Origin: Pantoea rodasii
GTDB taxonomy: Bacteria; Pseudomonadota; Gammaproteobacteria; Enterobacterales; Enterobacteriaceae
Assembly (NCBI RefSeq): GCF_002095465.1
Contig: NZ_MLFP01000003.1
Location: 124,001-188,000, forward strand
Length of the DNA: 64,000 nt
Direction: 5' to 3'
Below the pieces are notes generated by a model. It saw only the letters and a program-made list of their open reading frames with translations, did not search any database and was not told the origin of the DNA. Positions 26,439-37,950 of the stretch are shown here, in pieces. The position numbers and the translations under genes are program-made. Position 1 is the stretch's first letter. Each line of letters starts with the position of its first letter.

Positions 26439-27592
26439 TCTATATAGCGTAAATGCTTTTCACTGAGGTCAGCCAACTTGGGGGCACCCAACATGCCGAT
26501 ATCGCGACTGACTTCGTTAGAGATCAAATCAATCGCCAACTCTACGCCCGCCGTACCGCCAACGGCACACGCATAATTGAATGGCCTGCCGACAAAGCAG
26601 GCCTTCGCGCCTAACGACAGCGCCTTGATCGCGTCAGTGCCGCGCCGGATGCCGCTATCCAGCATCACTGTCATATCGCCTGCCGCTTCAACAATTTCTG
26701 GCAGCACGTAAATCGGCGGGATCACCGTATCCAACTGGCGGCCTCCATGATTCGACACCACGATACCGTCGATGCCCATCGCCTTACAGCGCAGGGCATC
26801 ATTACGGCTCAGAATGCCTTTGATCACCATGGCACCCGGCCAGCGCTGACGGATATGTTCGATATGCTGCCAGGTAAGATGGCTACGTCCACTGAAATCG
26901 CGCACTGCATTGTTGGAGAACAACGGGGCACCGCGAACCGCATTGTTGTTTTCAAAATAAGGCATACCGCTGGTGATCAACGTTTTGATTAGCGTGCCGG
27001 TTAGCCAGCGCGGGTGCGTCACACCCTGCCATGCTAACGCCAGACTGGGGCGAAAGGGGGTGGCGAACCCCGCACGCACGTTGTTTTCACGATTGGCCTT
27101 AACCGGTGTATCAACGGTCACCACTAATACGGGAATACCTGCACGCTTTACGCGATCGACCAGCGCATCAATTTCTTCCAGTGTTTTCGGTAAATAGGCC
27201 TGGAACCACATCGCTGGATTAACTGCTGCCACATCTTCTAAACGCATCAGCGAAGAACCACTCATAATAAATGGCACGTTCTTACTCGCCGCTGCCCGCG
27301 CCAGAGCGATATCTCCCTGAAAACCCGTGATGGCTGAAATTCCCATTGGCGCAATGCCCACCGGAGCCGCATAGCGATGACCGAATAGCTCAACCGCTAT
27401 GTCGCGTTGCGAGACATCCACCATGTTTTCAGGTATCAGGCAAAAGCGTTGGTAGGAATTCAGCGTGTTTTGCAGCGCAATATTGTCCTCAACGCCGCCA
27501 GATACATACGCAAATAAGGGATGTGGCAGGTGTCTTTGGGCATGTTTTTCGAAGTCATTCAGGGAAAGACAACGCTGAAGCAGTTTGCGCAT
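26435..27592 (-). CDS. FMN-dependent alpha-hydroxy-acid oxidase/dehydrogenase
   Basis: A TIM-barrel flavoenzyme of the lactate/glycolate oxidase family, 385 aa from the ATG at 27592; a TTG at 27607 would add five residues. It shows the N-terminal AYVSGGVEDNIAL motif, APVGIAPMG, the FMN-lysine strand MVIKGILS and the catalytic VSNHGGRQLD with the proton-abstracting His. It oxidises a 2-hydroxy acid, such as lactate, to the 2-oxo acid. It differs clearly from the E. coli LldD sequence I remember, so the substrate is left open. The neighbouring MHS transporter in the same direction could import the substrate. Confidence 0.85.
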   Translation of the reverse strand: MRKLLQRCLSLNDFEKHAQRHLPHPLFAYVSGGVEDNIALQNTLNSYQRFCLIPENMVDVSQRDIAVELFGHRYAAPVGIAPMGISAITGFQGDIALARAAASKNVPFIMSGSSLMRLEDVAAVNPAMWFQAYLPKTLEEIDALVDRVKRAGIPVLVVTVDTPVKANRENNVRAGFATPFRPSLALAWQGVTHPRWLTGTLIKTLITSGMPYFENNNAVRGAPLFSNNAVRDFSGRSHLTWQHIEHIRQRWPGAMVIKGILSRNDALRCKAMGIDGIVVSNHGGRQLDTVIPPIYVLPEIVEAAGDMTVMLDSGIRRGTDAIKALSLGAKACFVGRPFNYACAVGGTAGVELAIDLISNEVSRDIGMLGAPKLADLSEKHLRYIE

Positions 27593-27701
27593 GGGAAGAA
27601 GATTCAAGTTGATTGAATAAAACAGTGGAAAGTCATGCTATTGCAATCAGGGCGGTTAACAAATGCTTTAAATGGCAATGCTTATCTCAATAACGCATTA
27701 A

Positions 27702-27721
27702 GGGCGTACTGAAGTACGCCC
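27702..27721. terminator. Stem-loop after the MHS transporter gene
   Basis: A perfect 8-bp stem GGGCGTAC / GTACGCCC closes a TGAA loop, ten bases past the transporter stop on the minus strand. The downstream tract is only moderately T-rich. Confidence 0.5.
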
Positions 27722-27730
27722 AACTGAAAA

Positions 27731-29073
27731 TCAATGTTGTTCCCAGGGATGATATTCGCCATTACGGCGCCCTGGTGCTGTTTCGGGCAGACGCAACAAG
27801 CCAATCACCGATATCACACCCAGCACGGCAACATACAGTGCCAATCCGTACCAATGTCCTCCCGCGGCTTGCAGAATTTTGACCGCCACTAAACCCAGCA
27901 CGCCGCTGCCAATCAGCGAACCCACCTGCCAGATCACGGCGATGCCGCTGCAGCGAATATGCGTCGGGAACAGCTCCGGGAACCATGAGGCTTGCGGTGC
28001 GTAACACATACTGTGGCCAAGCGTTAACGCTACGATCATCGCGATTTGCGTGAGCCAATAGCTGTTTTGTGACAGGGCATAGAAGAAGGGCACTATAGAG
28101 ATGACGATGAGCAGCGCGCCCATCAAATACACTGGCTTGCGGCCGATTTTATCTGACAGCGCCCCCATCAATGGGATGGCGAAGACTTCAAGGATCACCG
28201 CGACGATCATGCTGTTCATCAAGATCCCAGCGTCAAGATTATTTGCTTTTCCCCACGCCAAAATAATCACGGTAAACAGTGCGAAGGCACAGGCTTCGAT
28301 CAGTTTGGCTGCCACTCCGTTAATCACGAGGCGTGGATTGCCGCTGATCACCTCCTTTAATGGACGTGATTCGGCCGCCTTGGTTTCGCGGATGGCGGCA
28401 AAAACCGGGGATTCATCAATGCGCAGACGGATAAACAGCCCCACAATCACCAGCAGTGCACTTAACAGGAACGGCACGCGCCAACCCCAATCCATCATTT
28501 GATCGGCGGACAAGGTGGCGTTGAGAATGGCGAACAGTGCCAGCGGCAGTAAGAAGCCAACGGGAGCGCCGATCTGTACCCAACTGGCAAAAAATCCACG
28601 ACGGGACGCTTGTGAATACTCTGCCGTCATCAGCACCGCACCTGCCTGCTCACCGCCGACGCCAAAGCCCTGCAGCAGACGAATTAAGATCAATAAAGCG
28701 GGAGCCCAGATACCAATTTTCTCGTAGGTTGGCAGCAGCCCAATACAGAAAGTACCGAGTCCGACAATCAGGATGGTGGCAACCAGCGCTTTTTTGCGAC
28801 CGACTTTATCGCCAATATGGCCAAACACAATGCCGCCGATTGGGCGTGCGAGAAAGCCCACCGCATAGGTGGCAAACGCGGCAAGGGTGCTGATTAACGG
28901 ATCGTGACTGGGGAAGAAAAGGTGGCCAAAAACAGCACAGCGGCAGTGCCATAGGCGAAGAAGTCATAATATTCTGCAGCTGTGCCAATGGCCGATGCAC
29001 TGGCCACGCGACGTATCAGTGAGGTGTGATTTTCCTGTGTCGCTTGAGTCTGAGTAAGGGTAGAAGAGGCCAT
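27731..29073 (-). pseudogene. MHS-family (MFS) metabolite/proton symporter, frameshifted
   Basis: The main frame gives the last 376 residues, with the MFS motif GHIGDKVGRKKAL and the second-half GALSDKIGRKPVY. The N-terminus is in another frame from an ATG at 29073 (MASSTLTQTQATQENHTSL) and contains the MHS hallmark SASAIGTAAEYYDFFAYG. Adding one T to the T4 run (AAAA at 28917-28920 on the plus strand) restores ATFFFPSHDPLISTLAAFA and a 447-aa protein with 12 membrane helices. Relatives move dicarboxylates, shikimate, proline/betaine or aromatic acids with protons. The substrate is unknown. Confidence 0.85.
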
Positions 29074-29610
29074 AGCAAAGGTCCTGCCTGTTTATAATGT
29101 TAGACTACCATACAAGGATGTTTTCGTGTTTGTTGCGGCAATGATCACAGATTTAAGCTGGCGCGATTTTGTCTCAATACGATTATTCATCATCCGATTT
29201 AACGCTGTGGTTATTTATTGCCACAACGTAAATAAGAAAATTAGACTGGATCTATTAGGCTCAAGTTGTTGGTATTTTTAATTACAGTTAACGCACCCGT
29301 TTTATTGATATTATTTTAGGGCAATAAACACCAATGCCTGGCGCTATTAATCTTATTATCACATTGATTAATCAATAATAAACCAACTTAAACTCGCCAG
29401 TTTATCTGTTGATTTACAAGGGCTAATTCTTAATTTGACTTAACTAACGCTGTTCACCTTAACTCCAGCTAGACGTTTTCTTTACGAAATGATGAGATAA
29501 CTCTACATAGTGCATTAACTCTTTCCATTCTCTCTTTTTCATCAAATAAACCGTCATGCACGGCGCTGCTTTGCTGTGCAGAAATAATTATTTTCTCTCT
29601 GGAGGAAAGG
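29074..29610. other. A/T-rich intergenic region before the autotransporter
   Basis: About 540 bp separate the divergent MHS transporter and the autotransporter. It is A/T-rich with many TTAAT-type tracts. I see no gene, clear palindrome or named operator in it. The base composition would suit H-NS silencing of the autotransporter (inference). Confidence 0.5.
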
Positions 29611-32600
29611 ATGTCATTCAAATTAAAACCGTTGGTTATCAGTTTGCTGGCTGCACAAGGCATCATCATTCCCACCTTGCAAACCAATGCCACTGTCATT
29701 CAGCCTTTTGATCCGGCGAAAAATGACAATAAAGTTGGCGTGTTCTGTGTGTGCAATGGCAGCACACAATCGCTGACGGGTTTACCGCAGTTCATTCCGG
29801 GTAAAAGTGGCGAAGTTCCGATCACGATTGGTGAATTGCAAGATCAGGGCAGGTTGGTCACTGACAACAATTTGTTGGGTAAAGCGCGTTTGAGCCTGGG
29901 AACGCAGGATTTTACGATTACCGTGCCCAATGAAGATCACCGCTCCTACAGTGAATTCCAAACCTATAACACTGCCGCATTGAGCAGTCTGGCACCGGTT
30001 GATAGCAGTACTCAGGTAACCGATTTCGAAGAGGTGAAAAACCAGCAGTACATTAATGCCCGCGTTGCCTCGGTCAGCAATGGCACCATCAACGTGCAAT
30101 TGGGCACTGATGGCGCCAGCACGTTAACGAACGGCTGGGACATGGCGGCCAAACAGAGTCGCCTCTTTACTGCCAGCAATAAAGGCAATATGAACTGGGA
30201 TTCCGATAACCGCATCACCTTCACCGCGACGCAGATTCCTGCCGTCTCCCGCTGGGGCCTCAACGTTGACAACCTGGTGACCTACAACGGCGCATTCAGC
30301 GTGACGACACTGTATGGCGACTCCACCAGTTTTAACATTACCTCGTTAACCGATTTGCAAAACTACAACGACTGGCTGATTGAGCAACTGCAAAATGGGC
30401 AGATCGCTAGCGCCGATTACAACGCCGAATTCAATAAAGCTGTCACGCTCAGCAGTGGTCTGGTGGTGTGGGGCGTCAATAACCCAGATGAAGATGAAGC
30501 CTTCCTGCCCATCGGTGAACGCATCGTACTCAGTGCTGAAGGGCCCAATGCACATGCCACCATTGAAGCGGGGAAAACACTCGAGGTGGCCAATGCCAAC
30601 GGTGGCGCGATGCGGGCTGATAACGGTGCCACCGCCACCATTAATGGCAAGCTTGCCAGCAGCGGCAACGGGTTAACGGATGACGATGCTCTGGTGCTAA
30701 CCAACGGCAGCAGCGGCATTAACAACGGTGTGATCAATAGCGGTTTCTTTAACAACGCCGATGGCACTGGCATCGACAGCAGTACGTTGGGCAATAACGG
30801 ACTGGCCGTTAATGCCAGCAACAGCCGCTTTATTAACAATGGCATTATTAATAGTGCCGGTTCCGCCGTCAGGCTAGATAACAGCAGTGGTGTGAATAAT
30901 GGCACCATAAATCTGGTGGAGGACAACGGCAGCGCAATGGCGGTAACGCTAAGTGGCGCCGCCAGCACCTTTACCAACAATGGCACAATTTATCTTGGCC
31001 GCACGCCGCAAAACGCGGCGGGTGAGAGTACTGTCGATACCCTGTTGAGTCATGCCACCGGGATTCTTCAACTCGATAATTCCAGTGTGATCAATAACGG
31101 TCATATCGTCATGGGATCGAAAGTGCAAAGTGGCGCGGCAATCAGCGTAAACAGCGCCGAGGATGCCGTTAGCCGCAACAACGGCGTGATCGATGTTAAT
31201 GGTCGCGGCACGGCGATGGAAGTGATTGACTCTGGCAGCGGCGGGCAAGTAGGTAACGCAGGGTTGATCAACCTGAATGGCGACAACGGTAGCGGCCTGA
31301 TGGTGATAGCGAATGATGGCAACCTCGCTCACGCCTGGTCAACCGGACCGATTAACATTACTGGTAACGCCAATGCCACGGCAGGAACGCGCAACACCGC
31401 AGTGTGGGTGAAGGGCATTGACAGCGGTGTGGCCTCGGCTGATATCAACGGGCCGATTACGCTCAACGGCGCAGGGGCGATTGGTATCCGCGCGGAAGGC
31501 AATGCCACCGTCAATTTAGCGCCAGGCGCAATCCCCCTCAGCAACAGCAGCGCCGATCAAATTACCTTCCTGACTCTCGGTCCGAACGCCAATATCCTGC
31601 TTCCGGCTAACGGTCACTATGGCGTAACAGGGGAAAATTCATCGATTTTCCGGGTGCAGGATGGCGCGAGCTTTGATGGCAGCGGTATGACGTTGACATC
31701 AAACGGCAACCTCTCGACCGCCGTGCTGGGCAGTGGCGATAACACGGATGTCACCACGGGCAACGCCATCTTTAACCTCGGTGAAAATGGGATTGGTTTA
31801 CGTATTGAGGGCGCAGCGCAGGGCACCATCGATGCCGGGACCACAATTAACATGAACGGTGTGCACAGCATCGCGGCACAGGTGCAGGGTAATCGTACCG
31901 ACCTCACCGGTAACATTACCCATTCGACCTATTTCCGTTCACCAATACGCTGTTAACCAATAATGCCAACATCAGCGGCACCCAGAACCAGCAAATTGGC
32001 TTCATTGCCAGCAGCCAGGGCCAGTTCGTCAACAACGGCACTATCGCGCTGAGCGGCAACGGTTCGACGGGCATAGCGTCGTTAGGGGCGACTGCCACCA
32101 ACAACGGCACAATATTTATCGCCAATGGCAGTACTGGGATTTACGCGGAAGGTTACAGTTATTCGGTGGCCGCCCGCGCCACCAATAATGGCACGTTAAA
32201 TGTCACTGCGGGCAATGCCAGTGTCGCACAGCCTTCTGTCGGGGGAGTGGCCTTCGGCGATTCCGGCTACTTCTACCAGAATGGCAACATCAATCTGTAC
32301 GGCGAACATGTGATAGGTGCTCAAGCCGGCAATGGCGGTACCGTGGTGATTGGCGCGGGTAGCAATGTCACGTTCCATGACGCTAATCAAATCGGATATC
32401 AGGCGCTTGAAGGGTTAAGCAGCATCAGCAATAGCACCAATCTGACCACGGATGCCAAAGACATCACGCTGTTAAGTGCTGGCGGGGGGGCAATGTCAAT
32501 AATCAGGGCACCGTCACTCTGAGTGGCGACAACAGCAGCGCGGTCGGGTTGACGGAGGGTGGGCTGTTAATCAACAGCGGCTCAATTTCAGCGAACAAAG

Positions 32601-35161
32601 GTGTGGCGCTGGTTGCCTCATCAGGCAGCTCCATCTATGTGCAACGCAGCGGCCAACTCTATTCCACAGGCACGGCAACGATTCGTGTCGGCAACGGAGG
32701 TTCGCTCAACATCATTGGAGACGGTGAAGGCGATTTTTACAACAGTTACAGCAGTACCATCGGCTCCAACGGCAAGACCGATACGGTTTTGCTGGATAAC
32801 GGCGCGGTTGGATTGAGTGCCGATCATGTGGTGTTAAGCGGTGCCGGTAACGTGATTAACAACCGCGCGGAAACCAGCAATATCGCACTGAATTATGTGC
32901 GACTGGATATCAATGGCGGCAATGGCATTCGTTCAGCCACCTCATTCGGTCATGATGACCATGTGTATGTCAATGTGAGCAGCAATAGCGCGACCAACGC
33001 GCCCGGTACCGGCTATCTGTTTGCAAACGAAGACGGTTCCGTCACTCAAAACGATCTCACCATCGGCCCGAACTATTACATCTTCTTGTCAGGTGCCAAT
33101 ACTACGGGTGTGCGCGCCAAAACCACCGGACAAGTGATTAACGAAGGCTTTATTGGCGTTTACGACTTAAGCGGTGGCTCAGCGATTGTCACAGATACGG
33201 CCAGCGAAGTGATCAACCGCGGCAACATCTTCTCGAACAGTAAAGTCTCGCCGGTGATTGATTTGCGTGGCGGCCAAACGCTGTTTATCAACCAGGGGCA
33301 AATCAGCGCCACCTTCCCGGATATCGAAGTGGTCGCCGGTGGTGCGACTGACGACCGTATTGCATTGTTATCTGGCAGCGTCGTAGGGGATGTGAATACG
33401 GGCAGCGGGAACGACAGGGTGCAGGTATCTGGCGGTACGCTTAATGGCAGCGTGACCATGGGGAACGGTAATAACCAGGCGCTGGTGGAAAAGGTGGATT
33501 TGGCTAACACCCGTCATATCACCACGGATAACGGCGCAGGCAGCACCTTGAGTTTTAGTGACATCACCGCGCGTGGTGGCTCCTTCAGCGCCGATGATCT
33601 CAGCAAGGGCACCAACCTGGGCGGCGGCTGGAGCACCATTAACTTCGACCACACGCAGTGGACTTTGACTGATAACCTGAAACTGGCGCACAGCACCATC
33701 AATATCAGTGAGGGCTCAACGCTGTTTGCTGGCGATGGCGTTAATCCTCTGTTAAGCGGCGCTTCAGACGGATCGCTGGTGGTGAATAATGCCGGCACTC
33801 TGGATCTGACCAATGGCAGCGGCGTACCCGGTAATACATTAACGATTGATGGCGACCTCAATGCGGTTGGCGGTTACGTGAAGCTCAACACGCAACTTGG
33901 CACCAACGGCGTCAGTGACAATCTGCACGTGAACGGCAACACCAGCGGCACCACTTTGCTGGATGTGAAACCGGTGGCGAGCAGTCTGGCAATCATCACC
34001 CCCGATCGCGGCGTTTCAGTGGCGCAGGTTACCGGCAGCGCCAGTGCAGACAGTTTTGCTCTGACAAACGGCTATGTGGCATCCGGCCCTTACCAATACG
34101 GTCTGTACAGCAGCACCAGCGGTTCAGCATGGGATTATCACCTGGCGAACAACTTCATTAGTGACTCGGCGGGCAAGGCGGTTCGCCCACAGCTCACGCC
34201 ACAAATGCCTTCCTACATCTCGGCACCCGTGGGGCTGGCCTACTACAACATGGCGGTGATGGATGACCTGCACAAACGTTTGGGGGAATTACGCGAGGAT
34301 CAAGGCAGCGGCGTGGGTCATGGCGGAGAGATGTTTATCCGCTATCTGGGTTCCAACCTGACTTATAAGACGGATCGTAACCTTGACCAGTATGGTTATG
34401 ATTTCGACCTGGATTACAGCGCGGTGCAATTGGGCGGTAATCTGATCCGCCTCGATGGCGCCAGTGACAGCCTTCGCGCCGGCGTGGCGTATACGCGCGG
34501 CAATGCGCGCATTAGACCAGATGCTCCAGATGGTTACAGCTCGACCAGTATTGATAGCGATACGTTGTCGCTGTACGGAACATGGCTGCGCGACAGTGGA
34601 TTCTACGTTGATGGCGCGCTGTCATTTGACTGGCATCGCGGCGAGACGGATATAGCGCGGCAGAAAGAGGTCGGCAAGTTGAAAGGGAATGGCTGGGGAG
34701 CATCACTGGAAACGGGCTATCCGTGGCAACTTGGGCAGGGGATCCGCCTCGAGCCGCAGGCGCAGTTGATGTACCTGCAGCTTAATATGGATGACCTGGT
34801 CGATGGTGATAACACCCGGGTGAGCTGGGGAAGTTACGATCAAACCATTGGCCGCGTGGGCGCGCGTCTGGATCGCACCTGGCAGGATACAGCAGGGCAG
34901 CAATATACGCCCTATCTGCGCACCAGTTATACGCGCGGCTGGGGCGGTGCAGCCACCACACGGGCAAGTGCCAACGGCAGTGCAGACAGCATCAGTTTTG
35001 AAAGCGGTCAATTCGGCCAGATGTGGGACATTGGCCTCGGCGGCACGGCCACGCTAAAAAGTAACGTGTCGCTCTACGCCGAAGCGGATTATCGGCAGGA
35101 AATCGACGGGAACGGCACGAAAGGGTGGCGTTACAACGGCGGTGTTCGCTGGCAATTCTGA
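29611..35161 (+). pseudogene. Giant type V autotransporter, with two frameshifts
   Basis: When repaired the protein is about 1850 aa. An N-terminal signal (MSFKLKPLVISLLAAQGIII) follows a GGAGG site. The passenger is long, asparagine-rich and beta-helical, with repeated xxNNGxI and xGxxNGxI units, and has no protease or enzyme motif I recognise. A C-terminal autotransporter beta-barrel of about 280 residues starts near GEMFIRYLGSNL and ends GGVRWQF with a terminal Phe. The frame breaks near 31923 (CATTCGACC, expected CATTTCGACC) and at a G7 run, 32484-32490 (expected G8). Both are one-base deletions. The product would be a surface adhesin-like protein. A terminator follows at 35171. Confidence 0.85.
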
Positions 35162-35170
35162 TCCCGTACA

Positions 35171-35200
35171 ACCTTACGCCAGGGAGTATTGGCGTAAGGT
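35171..35200 (+). terminator. Intrinsic terminator after the autotransporter gene
   Basis: A perfect 11-bp stem (ACCTTACGCCA / TGGCGTAAGGT) with an 8-base loop is followed by TTATCTTATT. It starts nine bases after the stop codon. Confidence 0.75.
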
Positions 35201-35494
35201 TTATCTTATTATTATTTTGTAAGTGACTCTCTAACTCCCCCCTGCCATAACTGAATGCCATTAATACCAGTATCACCCTTCATGTGGATATTCCCTCTGC
35301 TGTGAACACGTCTTAATTGAATAACGCCTTCTATTTGATGTTAACCCATCAAAATAAAAGTGGCCAAAATGCTTTGGATCACAATTTGGAAGAGTAATTT
35401 CAAATAAAAATTAACATGAAATAAAAATACCGATAGCGTAAAACTCTGTTTTGTTCTGCTGTATTTCCTAATGTGTTTTTTACCAGGAGTGGTT
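35201..35494. other. Intergenic region upstream of the inositol-like cluster
   Basis: About 290 bp of A/T-rich sequence that must hold the promoter of the sugar porter gene. I see no clear operator or CRP site in it. Confidence 0.4.
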
Positions 35495-36940
35495 ATGGAA
35501 AAAGAACTTTATATATCGGCTAATACGGCATCTGGCCCAAATAGCGTGACGCGCACTGAACCTTTTGTGAAGATTATTGCCCTGGTCGCCACCTTAGGCG
35601 GTTTGTTATTTGGCTACGACACGGGGGTGGTATCAGGTGCGCTGTTATTTATGCGTAGTGATTTACAATTGACACCATTCACTACCGGCTTGGTGACCAG
35701 CTCGCTCCTGTTTGGCGCAGCCTTTGGTGCCTTACTTGCTGGGTATCTCGCCGATGCAATGGGACGCCGCAAGATTATTATCGCGTTAGCATTCATTTTT
35801 GCCCTTGGAGCGGTGGGATCTTCGTTCGCCCCAGACGTCTTGACGATGATTATCTCACGTCTTTTCCTGGGCATTGCAGTAGGAGGGGCTGCAGCTACTG
35901 TTCCGGTGTATATCGCTGAAATCGCACCGGCAAACAAACGTGGTCAGCTTGTGACGTTACAGGAGTTAATGATTGTATCTGGCCAACTTTTGGCCTATGT
36001 CTCGAATGCGACCTTCAATGAGATCTGGGGAGGAGAACATACGTGGCGTTGGATGCTGGCCATTTCAATCGTTCCTGCGGTGCTATTGTGGCTGGGGATG
36101 ATTTTCATGCCTGAGAGCCCGCGCTGGCACATGATGCGTGGCAATATTGCAGAAGCAAGAAAGGTGCTGGAGAAGACCCGAGCGGCAGAAGATGTCGAGT
36201 GGGAGCTAGAAGAGATTGAAGAAACCATCGAGGAAAACCGTCAGAAAGGCAAAGGGCGACTGCGCGATCTTCGCACTCCCTGGCTGCGTAAAGTATTTCT
36301 GCTTGGCATTGGTATCGCTGCCATTCAGCAGCTCACTGGGGTGAATACCATCATGTATTATGCACCCACCATGCTTACCGCGACGGGATTGAGCAACGAT
36401 GCTGCACTTTTTGCCACTATTGCCAACGGTGTCATCTCTGTATTGATGACACTGGTGGGAATTTGGATGATTGGTAAAACTGGCCGACGACCACTGGTAC
36501 TGATAGGCCAAATGGGATGCACAGCATGTTTGTTTTTTATCGCTGCCGTCTGTTTCTTTTTACCTGAATACCATGCCGTAGGAGACGTTAACTTGTTGCG
36601 CGCCTATCTGGTATTGGCCGGTATGTTGATGTTCCTGTGCTTCCAGCAAGGTGCGCTTTCACCCGTAACCTGGTTACTCCTGTCCGAGATTTTCCCTGCA
36701 CGTATGCGTGGGATTTGTATGGGTGGCGCGGTGTTCGCACTGTGGATCGCTAACTTCGCCATATCCATGGCATTCCCGATTTTGCTGGCATCTATGGGTC
36801 TTGCGGGCGCATTTCTGACTTTTGCCATTATCGGTATAGGCGGTTCAATATTTGTGATGCGTACCATACCGGAAACGCGTGGACGCAGCCTGGAGCAAGT
36901 CGAGCATTACTTTTATGAGTTGTATGACGGTAAGCCGTAA
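35495..36940 (+). CDS. Sugar-porter MFS transporter, myo-inositol type
   Basis: A 481-aa transporter with 12 membrane helices and the classical sugar-porter motifs: GYDTGVVSGALLF in TM1, GRRKIIIAL, PVYIAEIAPANKRG after TM4, PESPRWHM after TM6, and PETRGRSLEQ after TM12. The TM7 motif QQLTGVNTIMYYAPT fits proton-coupled hexose or inositol uptake. The ATG at 35495 has AGGAG upstream; an earlier in-frame ATG does not. The genes that follow encode an inosose isomerase-like and an inositol dehydrogenase-like enzyme, so inositol or a related polyol is the likely cargo. Confidence 0.85.
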   Translation: MEKELYISANTASGPNSVTRTEPFVKIIALVATLGGLLFGYDTGVVSGALLFMRSDLQLTPFTTGLVTSSLLFGAAFGALLAGYLADAMGRRKIIIALAFIFALGAVGSSFAPDVLTMIISRLFLGIAVGGAAATVPVYIAEIAPANKRGQLVTLQELMIVSGQLLAYVSNATFNEIWGGEHTWRWMLAISIVPAVLLWLGMIFMPESPRWHMMRGNIAEARKVLEKTRAAEDVEWELEEIEETIEENRQKGKGRLRDLRTPWLRKVFLLGIGIAAIQQLTGVNTIMYYAPTMLTATGLSNDAALFATIANGVISVLMTLVGIWMIGKTGRRPLVLIGQMGCTACLFFIAAVCFFLPEYHAVGDVNLLRAYLVLAGMLMFLCFQQGALSPVTWLLLSEIFPARMRGICMGGAVFALWIANFAISMAFPILLASMGLAGAFLTFAIIGIGGSIFVMRTIPETRGRSLEQVEHYFYELYDGKP

Positions 36941-37097
36941 ACGTGACGCAGATCATATCTGAGGGAGGTTGATGTAAATCACTCAATATTCACACCGTGC
37001 GGATGAGAAAGTTAATTTACTATCAAAATCAGTTAAAGCGTTGCAGCAAAACAGAACATCTCTCCATAAATGGCTGGTAATTATTTCAGGTAAGGTT

Positions 37098-37919
37098 ATG
37101 ACATATAAAATAAACAGTGATCGTCTCTGTGTTAACCGTAAAATTGCACCAAATTTAAGCCTTTCTCAATTTTTCACGCTGGTTAAAGAGTTGGGGTTAA
37201 ATAAGGTGGAAATCCGTAATGACATGAAAAGTGGCAGTGTGACAGATGGTTTTAGCGGTGCGGAAATACGTGAGTTGGCCAATCAGCAAACGTTCACCAT
37301 TGAGACCATTAACGCAGTGTATCCGTTTAATCAATTAACAGATGCCGTGTTGGAAAAAACACGTGGGTTACTTAAAGATGCCCGCGAAACAGGTGCGAAA
37401 GCGTTGGTGCTCTGTCCATTGAATGACGGCACACTTATATCCAATGATCAAACCGTTGCCGCACTGCAAACCCTCGCCCCTCTGTTTGCGGAATATGGCA
37501 TCGAAGGGTTAGTTGAGCCGCTGGGTTTCCCACAGAGTTCATTGCGTTCTGCCGCATTGGCTCAACAACTAATTAAACAGGCAGGCGTACCGTTCAAAAT
37601 CGTACTTGATACCTTCCATCACCACTTGTATGAAGGCGCTGAACAAGATTTCGCAGGAGGGGTTGACGTCAAAAATATCGGTCTGGTGCACCTTTCTGGT
37701 GTAACGGATGCGCGTCCTACCGCTGAGTTGACCGATGAAGAACGCATTATGCTCAGCGCTGAAGACCTGTTGAAGTCCAAGCAGCAAGTACAACGCCTTG
37801 AAGAGATGGGTTACACCGGGATTTACGCTTTTGAGCCCTTCTCGTCGGTGATGGATGCCTGGAGTAAAGAAGATATCGCCCGTGAAATCCGTACCAGTAT
37901 TGACTACCTAAACCATTAA
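37098..37919 (+). CDS. TIM-barrel sugar isomerase/epimerase, IolI-like
   Basis: A 273-aa xylose-isomerase-like TIM barrel. The metal-binding residues look intact: Glu in GLVEPLGFP, Asp-His in IVLDTFHHHLY, a His in IGLVHLSGV and Glu in YAFEPFSS. The start at 37098 has AGGTAAGG just upstream; the open frame before it is unlikely to be coding. The family includes inosose (2-keto-myo-inositol) isomerase. It lies between the transporter and the dehydrogenase genes, 31 bp before the latter, consistent with sequential oxidation and isomerisation of a cyclitol. Confidence 0.8.
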   Translation: MTYKINSDRLCVNRKIAPNLSLSQFFTLVKELGLNKVEIRNDMKSGSVTDGFSGAEIRELANQQTFTIETINAVYPFNQLTDAVLEKTRGLLKDARETGAKALVLCPLNDGTLISNDQTVAALQTLAPLFAEYGIEGLVEPLGFPQSSLRSAALAQQLIKQAGVPFKIVLDTFHHHLYEGAEQDFAGGVDVKNIGLVHLSGVTDARPTAELTDEERIMLSAEDLLKSKQQVQRLEEMGYTGIYAFEPFSSVMDAWSKEDIAREIRTSIDYLNH

Positions 37920-37950
37920 TTTCACCCGTAAAAGATTGAAGGAATAAATC

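Noticed and set aside
30417-30986. Long leftward open frame rich in Leu, Pro and Ser inside the autotransporter gene (also similar ones at 31617-31916 and 33160-33510).
   Set aside because: These mirror the repetitive Asn/Gly-coding sequence of the autotransporter on the other strand and have low-complexity products with no starts or motifs of their own.
29611-35161. The autotransporter region considered as three separate genes.
   Set aside because: Adding one base at each of two points joins the pieces into one continuous passenger-barrel protein with the same repeat style throughout.
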